A stretch of 38,129 nucleotides of DNA from NCBI GenBank assembly GCA_025965695.1, contig JAOPWM010000051.1, positions 1 through 38,129 on the forward strand. The letters run 5' to 3'. The stretch comes from Blastococcus sp. Its GTDB lineage: Bacteria > Actinomycetota > Actinomycetes > Mycobacteriales > Geodermatophilaceae. Of the stretch, positions 31,956 through 38,129 are shown piece by piece. The translations under genes and the position numbers were made by a program. Below the pieces are notes generated by a model. It made no database searches. It saw nothing but the letters and a program-made list of their open reading frames with translations, and had not been told where the DNA came from. The first letter of the stretch is position 1. Each line of letters starts with the position of its first letter.

Positions 31956-32939
31956 GAGAGCAGCCGGTGCTCGAACCCGGTGGACAGCACCGAGCCGAGC
32001 GCCGCGGGGATCCAGAAGGCCAGCAACCGGGACGTCACCACGGCGGCGCAGGCACTCGCCAAGGGGGCGCCCAGAGCCGTGAGCGCCAGGAGCAGCGCGA
32101 CGTCGGCCGCCCCCGGTGCGCCGGTGACCGGCAGCAGCGACCAGAGCAGGCGCAGGGCGGCGTACACGGCGATCGTGTCCAGGACCGGCACTCCGCCGCG
32201 CACTCCCTGCAGGGCCGCCACCAGCGTGGCCGCCTCCAGGAGCAGGCCCAGCGCCGACCAGCCGACCTGCGCCCCCCACGTCCAGGGATGCCGCGCGATG
32301 CCCGCCCGCCGCACCGCCCCCACCACGCCACGGGGGCGTTCCGCCGCATGCCCGGGAGGCTTGGGCGCCGGGGCATGCGGCGGCTCGCCGTCGGGCCAGC
32401 CACTGTCCGGCGAGGACCAGGACCCAGGCGCCGACGCCCAGGAGAACGGCCGGCATCACCGCCGCCGGTGGCCGCCAGCCGGAGAGCCGGCCGCTGACGA
32501 GGGCGACGACCAGCGAGGCGACGGCGACCACCGCCGCTGCCACGGTCGTGCCCACGGCGAAGCGGTCGATCGCACGGTGCGCGCGGTCGGGCAGCACGCC
32601 GGCCCGCTCCAGGAACCGGGCGGCCCTCCACAGCCGGCCGGCCTGGCCGTGCATGAGCGTCGCGCCGTCGGCGACCAACGTGGCGCCGCAGGTCCGGGCA
32701 ATCGCGAGCCGGCGGCCGACGGGGACGAGTCCCGCAGCCGCCGTCGCCGTCCGGGCCAGGAACGCCAGGACGACGGCGCCGCCCAGCCACCGCCAGCCGC
32801 CGACCTCCACCGACCGGAGGACCTCGCCGGCCCCGGCCAGCAGGGGAACGCCCACCAGGATCGACGCGGCACCCAGCCCGACGAGCACGTGAGCCACCGC
32901 CGTCGTCACCTCCCGCATGGTCATGGGGGGAGTGGACAT
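31952..32939 (-). pseudogene. Flippase-like (lysylphosphatidylglycerol synthase TM) protein, frameshifted
   Basis: A polytopic membrane protein of the YbhN/LPG-synthase-TM type. The first frame from ATG 32939 gives hydrophobic segments VAHVLVGLGAASILVGVPLLAG, WLGGAVVLAFLARTATAAAGLVP, VAAAVVAVASLVVALV and PAVLLGVGAWVLVLAGQWLA. Near 32394 a one-base change in a CCC run shifts frame. The correct reading continues as DGEPPHAPAPKPPG, then GIARHPWTWGAQVGW, LLLEAATLVAALQG, LLWSLLPVTGAPGAADVALLL and LLAFWIPAALGSVLSTG. Read through, it would be about 328 residues and full length. Such proteins move lipids or lipid-linked sugars. The single indel could also be a sequencing error. Confidence 0.75.
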
Positions 32940-33091
32940 CCGGCGCGCGCCCGCGAGGCAGGGGCGTTCGTCCCGGCCGGGGCGCACGGGGGCCGACCCG
33001 AACTGTCAGGTGAGGCGGTCCCGCGGTCCGACCAGTGTGGCCTCGGTTCCCGCCGCGGGGGCATCCGGGCGGCGTGGGGCAGTGTGAGGGG

Positions 33092-34425
33092 ATGGACGAC
33101 TGGATCCGGCACGCCATCTGGTGGCAGGTGTACCCGCTGGGGGCCACGGGGGCGGAGCGGGAGGCGCTGCCCCCGGCGCCGCGGCGCGCCCGCGGCTCAC
33201 GCAGCTGCAGGCCTGGCTGCCGCACCTGGTCGGGCTGGGCTGCAACGGGCTGGCGCTCGGCCCGGTCTTCGAGTCCTCGACGCACGGCTACGACACCGTC
33301 GACCACCTGTGCGTGGACCGGCGGCTGGGCACCGAGCAGGACCTGCAGGACCTCATCGACGCCTGCCACGCCCGCGGCGTGCGCGTGCTGCTCGACGGCG
33401 TCTTCAACCACGTCGGCCGGGACTTCCCGCGCTTCCGGAAGGTGCTGGAGCAGGGACCGGGCGCCCCGGCGGCGTCCTGGTTCGACATCGACGCCTCCCG
33501 TCCCGGCCCGGACGGCTTCGGCTACCGCGACTTCGAGGGCCACTCCGCGCTGGTCGCGCTGGACCACGGCAACCCGGAGGTGGCCGACCACGTCGTCCGC
33601 GTCATGACCTACTGGTGCGACCGCGGCGTCGACGCCTGGCGGCTGGACGCCGCCTACGCCGTCCCCCCGGCGTTCTGGCGTGACGTCCTGCCGCGCGTCC
33701 AGGACCGGCACCCCGACGTGTGGATCGTCGGCGAGGTGCTGCACGGGGACTACGCCCGCTACGTCGCAGACTCCGGCGTCGACTCGGTGACCCAGTACGA
33801 GCTGTGGAAGGCGGTCTGGAGCTCGCTGAACGACCGGAACCTGTTCGAGCTGGCGCACGCGCTGCGCCGGCACGGGGAGATGGTGCGCGCCTTCCTGCCG
33901 CAGACGTTCGTCGGCAACCACGACGTCACCCGCCTGGCCAGCCGGCTCGACGACGGGCGCCACCTGCCGCTGGCCCTCGCGCTGCTGTTCGCGCTGCCCG
34001 GCATCCCGACCGTGTACTACGGCGACGAGTTCGGCCTGCGCGGCGTCAAGGAGGACCGGGCCGGAGGGGACGACGCCGTCCGGCCACGGTTGCCGGAGAG
34101 CGCGGAACCGCCAGGTCCCGAGGCGGTGGCCATCGCTGATCTGCACCGCCTCCTGATCGGCGTGCGCCGCCGGCACCCCTGGGTGGCCGACGCCGCCATC
34201 GAGGAACCCGACGTGCTGAGCAACGACGTCCTCGCCGTCCGGCTCACGTCGGGCGGGAACACGCTGGCCGTCGTCCTCAACGTCGGCGACGCGCCGGCCG
34301 AGGTATGCCTCCCGCTGTCGGAGGGCTCGGTGCTCGCCGGGCAGGCGGAGTTGGCCGGGCACGGCGACTCGACGGCGGTCCTGGTACCCCCGCACGCATT
34401 CGCCCTGCTCGGCCGCGGGGGATGA
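33092..34425 (+). pseudogene. Alpha-amylase-family (GH13) enzyme with N-terminal frameshift
   Basis: The body of a GH13 enzyme is intact. It has region I LLDGVFNHVG, the nucleophile in DAWRLDAAYA (Asp codon 33645-33647), the acid/base in WIVGEVLHGDY (Glu codon 33753-33755 region), and the final FVGNHDVTR. It also has LPGIPTVYYGDEFGLRG. The essential first beta strand, DDWIRHAIWWQVYPLGA, lies in a different frame starting at ATG 33092. One base is missing from a C run near 33172 (ALPP then GAAARPRLTQLQ). Restored, it would be about 445 residues. It may cleave or transfer alpha-glucosides, with trehalose- or sucrose-type substrates possible. A single homopolymer indel is a likely sequencing error, so it may be a live gene. 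Confidence 0.8.
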
Positions 34426-34432
34426 TCACGGC

Positions 34433-34873
34433 GTGCCGCGCCTGCTCGTCGTCCACCACACGCCGTCGCCCTCGATGCAGGCGGTGCTGGAGGCGGTGCG
34501 CGAGGGCGTCGCGCTCGTCGAGGAGGTCGAGCTCGTCGTCCGGCCCGCACTGTCGGCCGGCGCCGCGGACCTGCTCGACGCCGACGGCGTCCTGCTGGGG
34601 ACGCCGGCGAACATCGGCTACATGTCCGGCGCGCTGAAGCACTTCTTCGACACCGTCTACTACCCGTGCCTGGACGCCACGGTCGGCCTGCCGTTCGGCG
34701 TCTACGTACACGGCAACGACGACACGGCGGGCGCCCTCAACGCCATCGCGCGGATCACCGGGGCGCTGCGCTGGAAGCAGGTCGCCGCACCGCTGAGCCT
34801 CGTCGGCGCTCCCGGCCCGGCCGACCTCGAGGCCTGCCGGGAACTGGCGGCGACCGTCGCCGTGAACCTGTAG
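34433..34873 (+). CDS. Flavodoxin-fold / NADPH:FMN reductase-like protein
   Basis: A 146-residue flavodoxin-fold protein. It starts LLVVHHTPSPSMQAVLEAV, the phosphate-binding loop region after beta-1. It continues with DGVLLGTPANIGYMSGALKHFFDTVYYP, the isoalloxazine-contacting GTPxxxGxxSGxLKxFxD pattern, and PFGVYVHGNDDTAGALNAI. It would bind FMN and act as an electron carrier or small quinone or azo reductase. GTG 34433 lies seven bases after the GH13 stop, behind GGGGA, so it may be cotranscribed with that gene. Intact, with no obvious partner. Confidence 0.85.
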   Translation: MPRLLVVHHTPSPSMQAVLEAVREGVALVEEVELVVRPALSAGAADLLDADGVLLGTPANIGYMSGALKHFFDTVYYPCLDATVGLPFGVYVHGNDDTAGALNAIARITGALRWKQVAAPLSLVGAPGPADLEACRELAATVAVNL

Positions 34874-35002
34874 CGGGGCTGCCCCCTCCAAGGTTCGGCT
34901 GATGCCGATGAGGGTCCTGAGCGGGCCGGCGGGGCGATGTACCGGTCCGAACAGGAGGGCCGCGGGGAGCCGGTGCTGCACATGGCGACCTGTCCCGACG
35001 GT

Positions 35003-35650
35003 TCAGGAGGCGGGGAGCACCTGGACCAGGACGACGACGAGGGTGCGCGGGCCGTGCACGCCCTCCACCCGCTGGAGTTCGATGTCGCTCGTGGCCGACG
35101 GGCCGCTGATCATCGTGAGCGGCGCGACCGGGTCGAGCACGGCGAGACCCTCGGGCACGCTGCCGACCACCTGCGCCGCCTCGACCACACAGACCAGGCA
35201 GTCGGGCAGCAGGGACAGCGCCCGCCGTCCGGACAGCGGGGAGCCGTCGAGGACGAGGGTGCCGGTCTCGGCGACGGCGGTGGCCACGCCCGTCACGCTC
35301 GCGGCCGACCCCGCCAGTTCGACGGCCGGCCGGCCGTCGTCCGGTGCGACACCCTCGGGACGCCAGTGCGCCGGGAGCCCCGGCGCCACGACGACGGCGC
35401 CGGGCGACCACCCGGTGCCGAGGCCGGAGTCGAGCGCACGGGTCACCGTGGCCGCGACCTCGCCCGGGCCGCAGCGGAGCACCGAGGCGCGGTAGTCCTC
35501 CAGGCGGTCGACGAAGACGTCGAGCAGCGCCGGGTCGCCGGGGTCGCGGCCGTCGGTCAGCCGGTAGTCGCGCGCGACGTCCGGCACTGCCGTGCGGTTC
35601 TCGCCGAGGGCGGTGCGGATGCGTCCCAGGACCTCCTCGCGGGCGTTCAC
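35003..35650 (-). CDS. lutC: L-lactate utilisation protein LutC (LUD domain)
   Basis: A 215-residue LUD-domain protein, the third subunit of the LutABC L-lactate oxidation system that converts lactate to pyruvate in the cytosol. Typical LutC pieces are NAREEVLGRIRTAL, YRASVLRC, TGVATAVAETGTLVLDGSPLSGRRALSLLPDCLVCVVEAAQVV, and the C-terminal PLTMISGPSATSDIELQRVEGVHGPRTLVVVLV. GTG 35650 overlaps the lutB stop by four bases (GTGA), so translation is coupled. It is the last gene of the operon. Confidence 0.93.
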   Translation of the reverse strand: MNAREEVLGRIRTALGENRTAVPDVARDYRLTDGRDPGDPALLDVFVDRLEDYRASVLRCGPGEVAATVTRALDSGLGTGWSPGAVVVAPGLPAHWRPEGVAPDDGRPAVELAGSAASVTGVATAVAETGTLVLDGSPLSGRRALSLLPDCLVCVVEAAQVVGSVPEGLAVLDPVAPLTMISGPSATSDIELQRVEGVHGPRTLVVVLVQVLPAS

Positions 35651-37107
35651 GAGCCGTGCTCCCGGGCCCAGGCCTGGGTGAAGGTCTCCCGCGGCGGGGT
35701 GGGCAGGTCGCGGGTGCGGGTCCATGTCGAGGCCGGCGGCGGCAGCGCGTTCGGCAGGGTCGGCTTCCCGCGTGCGAGGAACCGGCCGAGTCCCGCGGCC
35801 CGTTGGGCCAGCCGCCAGAGCCGGGGGTTGGACATGACCTTCGCCAGCCCTCGGAACGCGACCGCCTCGGCCGTGGTGCGCTCCTGGGCCTCGACGTGCT
35901 CGGCGCGCAGGTGGACCAGGATGGAGGGGATGTCGATCGCGACCGGGCAGACGTCGTAGCAGGCGCCGCAGAGGGAGCTCGCGAACGGCAGCGAGGCGTT
36001 GTCCTCGACCCCGGTCAGCTGCGGCGAGAGGACGGCGCCGATCGGGCCCGGGTAGACGGAGCCGTAGGCGTGCCCACCGGTGCGCTCGTAGACCGGGCAG
36101 ACGTTCAGGCAGGCCGAGCAGCGGATGCAGTGCAGCGCCTCGCGGCCCACCTCGTCGGCGAGCACCGCCGTCCGGCCGTTGTCGAGCAGGACCAGGTGGA
36201 AATCCTGCGGACCGTCGCCGGGCGTGATTCCGGCCCACAGCGACGTGTACGGGTTCATCCGCTCGCCGGTCGAGCTGCGGGGGAGGAGCTGCAGGTAGAC
36301 CTCGAGGTCGCGCCAGGTGGGCACCACCTTCTCGATGCCCATGACGGTGATGAGCGTGTCGGGGAGGGTGAGGCACATCCGGCCGTTGCCCTCGCTCTCG
36401 ACGACGGCGAGCGTGCCGGTCTCGGCGACGGCGAAGTTGGCCCCGCTGATCGCCACCCGGGCCCGCAGGAAGCGTTCGCGCAGATGGGCGCGGGCCGCCA
36501 TGGCCAGCTGCCGGGGGTCGTCGGTGAGCGAGGCGTCGACACCGGGCATGGTGCGTAGGAAGATCTCGCGGATCTCGGCCCGGTTCTTGTGGATCGCAGG
36601 GACGAGGATGTGGCTGGGCTTGTCCTCGCCGAGCTGCACGATGAGCTCGGCGAGGTCGGTTTCGTGCGCGGTGATACCGGCCGCCTCGAGCGCCTCGTTG
36701 AGCCCGATCTCCTGGGTGGCCATCGACTTGACCTTGACCACCTCGTCGGCGCCGGTGGCCTGCACCAGGCGGGTGACGATGGTGTTCGCCTCGTTGGCGT
36801 CGCGGGCCCAGTGCACGGTGCCGCCGCGGGCGGTGACCTGCTCCTCCAGTGCGATCAGGTGCTCGTCGAGCCGGGCCATCGTTGCGGCTTTGATCGCCCG
36901 GCCGGCCTCGCGCAGCTGCGCCCAGTCGGGCAGCTCGCTGACGACGGCGGCCCGCTTCGCGCGGATGGTCGACGTCGCGTGGCCGAGGTTGGCCCGCAGC
37001 TGGCCGTCGCGCAGCGCCTGGCGCGCGGCGTCCGGGAAGGAGCGGTCGCCCCGCAGGTGTCCGACGCCCGGGGGAGCGGTGGGGATCCCGAGGAACACCG
37101 CGGTCAC
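35647..37107 (-). CDS. lutB: L-lactate utilisation iron-sulfur protein LutB
   Basis: A 486-residue protein with an N-terminal LUD domain (about 70-300; VAISGANFAVAETGTLAVVESEGNGRM) and a C-terminal ferredoxin part. Two cluster motifs are present: CIRCSACLNVCPVY (Cys327, 330, 333, 337) and CGACYDVCPVAI (Cys380, 383, 387). The remainder, with AVAFRGLAKVMSNPRLW and a short tail, is normal for LutB. It passes electrons during L-lactate oxidation together with LutA and LutC. GTG 37107 has GGAGGG upstream, and the gap to lutA is 46 bases. All ligands are intact. Confidence 0.95.
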   Translation of the reverse strand: MTAVFLGIPTAPPGVGHLRGDRSFPDAARQALRDGQLRANLGHATSTIRAKRAAVVSELPDWAQLREAGRAIKAATMARLDEHLIALEEQVTARGGTVHWARDANEANTIVTRLVQATGADEVVKVKSMATQEIGLNEALEAAGITAHETDLAELIVQLGEDKPSHILVPAIHKNRAEIREIFLRTMPGVDASLTDDPRQLAMAARAHLRERFLRARVAISGANFAVAETGTLAVVESEGNGRMCLTLPDTLITVMGIEKVVPTWRDLEVYLQLLPRSSTGERMNPYTSLWAGITPGDGPQDFHLVLLDNGRTAVLADEVGREALHCIRCSACLNVCPVYERTGGHAYGSVYPGPIGAVLSPQLTGVEDNASLPFASSLCGACYDVCPVAIDIPSILVHLRAEHVEAQERTTAEAVAFRGLAKVMSNPRLWRLAQRAAGLGRFLARGKPTLPNALPPPASTWTRTRDLPTPPRETFTQAWAREHGS

Positions 37108-37153
37108 GGTCGCCCTCCAGCGGTCAGAATGGCCATGTTGGCCGCTCTGCGCG

Positions 37154-37927
37154 TCATGCCTTCACCGCCGGTCGGGTGGACTGGTCGGGCTGCACGGCGT
37201 CCTCGGTCGAGGCGAGGATCTCGGCCAGGTGGACGGTGCGGGTGCCCGAGCGCAGCCGGGAGAGCCCCCCGCCGATGTGCATCAGGCAGGACGCGTCGCC
37301 GGCGGTGCAGACCTCGGCGTGCGTCGACAACACGTTGGCCATCTTGTCGGTCAGCATCGCCGTCGAGGTGTCGGCGTTCTTCACCGCGAAGGTGCCGCCG
37401 AAGCCGCAGCACTGGTCGGCGTCCGGGAGTTCGATCAGCTCGAGCCCGCGGACGGCGCGCAGCAGTTGCATCGGTCGGTCGCCCACCCTCAGCAGCCGCA
37501 GCGAGTGGCACGTCGGGTGGTAGGTGACGCGGTGTGGGTAGTAGGCGCCGACGTCGGTCACGCCCAGGACGTCGACCAGGAACTGGGACAGCTCGTAGGT
37601 CCGCCCGGCCAGCTCCTCGGCGTCGTCGGCCAGCCCGTGCTCCCCGGCCCGCCGCGCGACGGCGGCCTGCTGGTGGTGGATCGAGGCCACGCACGAGCCG
37701 GACGGCGCGACGATCGCCTCGGCGCCGGCGAACGCCCGCACGTGGTTGGCGACGATGGGCACGGCCTCGCGGCGGTACCCGGTGTTGACGTGCATCTGCC
37801 CGCAGCAGCTCTGGCCGGGCGGGACGACGACCTCGTGCCCCAGCCGCTGAAGGAGGGTGGCCGTGGCGTGCGCGACCTGGGGCGTCAGGGTGTCCACCAG
37901 GCAGGTGGCGACCAGTGCGACCTTCAC
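37154..37927 (-). CDS. lutA: L-lactate utilisation protein LutA (CCG-domain protein)
   Basis: A 257-residue (Fe-S)-binding protein with two CCG domains: SCCGQMHVNTGY (Cys41-Cys42-Gly43) and DQCCGFGGTFAVK (173-175). Further conserved cysteines lie at SGSCV and HPTCHS. This is the layout of LutA and the GlpC/HdrB C-terminal family. It works with LutB and LutC to oxidise L-lactate to pyruvate. GTG 37927 overlaps the stop of the upstream LacI remnant by four bases (GTGA), with AGAGGA four bases before it. In some actinobacteria lutABC sits with rhamnose genes, whose breakdown yields lactate; the upstream DNA is needed to test that here. Confidence 0.94.
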   Translation of the reverse strand: MKVALVATCLVDTLTPQVAHATATLLQRLGHEVVVPPGQSCCGQMHVNTGYRREAVPIVANHVRAFAGAEAIVAPSGSCVASIHHQQAAVARRAGEHGLADDAEELAGRTYELSQFLVDVLGVTDVGAYYPHRVTYHPTCHSLRLLRVGDRPMQLLRAVRGLELIELPDADQCCGFGGTFAVKNADTSTAMLTDKMANVLSTHAEVCTAGDASCLMHIGGGLSRLRSGTRTVHLAEILASTEDAVQPDQSTRPAVKA

Positions 37928-38129
37928 GGCGTCCTCTCGCTGGTTCGACGGACAATGCTCGACTCCCGGACGACGAGCTGCGACTCGAAAAGCGGCCCAG
38001 CTCGGCGGCGAAGTCGATGTCGTCGTAGCCGACGATCGCGAGGTCGTCGGGCACCCGCACCCCGTGCCGGACCATCTCCTGGTGCCGGTGGACGCGGCGC
38101 GCTGGGGAACGCCCTGGAGGTGCGCATCT
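37924..38129 (-). pseudogene. LacI-family regulator, C-terminal remnant with internal deletion
   Basis: The strand reads VRHGVRVPDDLAIVGYDDIDFAAEL, the conserved effector-domain end of LacI/GalR regulators, and then should give about 50 residues (PLTSVRQP and the dimer helix). Instead, after about 38000 a different frame gives LFESQLVVRESSIVRRTSERTP and the stop, which is the extreme C-terminus of such proteins. So about 150 bases are missing with a frame change. Beyond the window edge the N-terminal part cannot be seen. The stop overlaps the lutA start by four bases (GTGA), so this was the regulator cotranscribed with lutABC. Confidence 0.75.

Noticed and set aside
32035-34395. A 786-codon minus-strand open frame over the GH13 and flippase-like genes
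   Set aside because: It overlaps the GH13 catalytic motifs on the other strand and has no recognisable protein features.

Overview
The window is about 38 kb of very GC-rich, gene-dense DNA. GTG starts are frequent, and ATGA/GTGA stop-start overlaps are common. Together with an RNase J, GAF-ANTAR regulators, LUD-type lactate utilisation genes, an LLM flavin oxidoreductase and DUF2889/DUF1905 proteins, this points to a high-GC actinobacterium. Geodermatophilaceae (Blastococcus, Geodermatophilus, Modestobacter) is my best guess, by inference only. I see no rRNA, tRNA, CRISPR array, phage module or insertion sequence.

Region 1 (1-15.7 kb) is an acyl-CoA catabolic island. The left, plus-strand part has a 2,4-dienoyl-CoA reductase-like SDR, a delta3,delta2-enoyl-CoA isomerase-like crotonase, an acyl-CoA ligase, an enoyl-CoA hydratase and the 5' stump of an acyl-CoA dehydrogenase. 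Facing the stump are a minus-strand acyl-CoA dehydrogenase and a wrecked enoyl-CoA hydratase. An aminoglycoside-phosphotransferase-like kinase is divergent from that dehydrogenase. The kinase and dehydrogenase resemble the two halves of ACAD10/11 and the LvaA/LvaC pair, so the island may handle 4-hydroxyacyl-CoAs as well as unsaturated acyl-CoAs. Next come two alpha/beta hydrolases (one dead), a dehydratase pseudogene, and a minus-strand operon (15670 to 10340) of DUF2889 protein, nitroreductase, alpha/beta hydrolase, LLM oxidoreductase, VOC protein and crotonase. The substrate is unknown. A 16-bp perfect palindrome, nested in a 40-bp one, precedes the first gene and probably binds its regulator.

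Region 2 (15.8-28.9 kb) is mostly intact housekeeping and regulatory genes: a DUF1905 protein, a CPA1 Na+/H+ antiporter, RNase J, two adjacent genes of unknown function, a cold-shock protein with a strong terminator hairpin, a small methyltransferase, an intact paralogue of the dead hydrolase, a GNAT acetyltransferase with a 47-residue downstream ORF, a divergent HxlR regulator with a striking symmetric operator, a UPF0303 protein coupled to PabB, a RibD/DHFR-like reductase, two GAF-ANTAR regulators and a serine-kinase-type anti-sigma protein.

Region 3 (29-34.4 kb) is heavily damaged. It holds a dicarboxylate symporter with an internal deletion, a DMFase-like membrane-anchored protein, a 65-codon PAP2 N-terminal fragment, a frameshifted flippase-like membrane protein and a frameshifted alpha-amylase-family gene. 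Region 4 (34.4-38.1 kb) has a flavodoxin-like protein and a lutABC L-lactate oxidation operon. A LacI-type regulator gene is fused to lutA by a 4-bp overlap and has lost an internal segment.

The main theme is gene decay. At least eight loci carry frameshifts, nonsense codons, internal deletions or truncations. Some are single G/C homopolymer indels and could be sequencing errors. Others (75-bp in-frame deletion of a catalytic elbow, about 0.8-kb symporter deletion, tail-to-tail gene fusion) cannot be.
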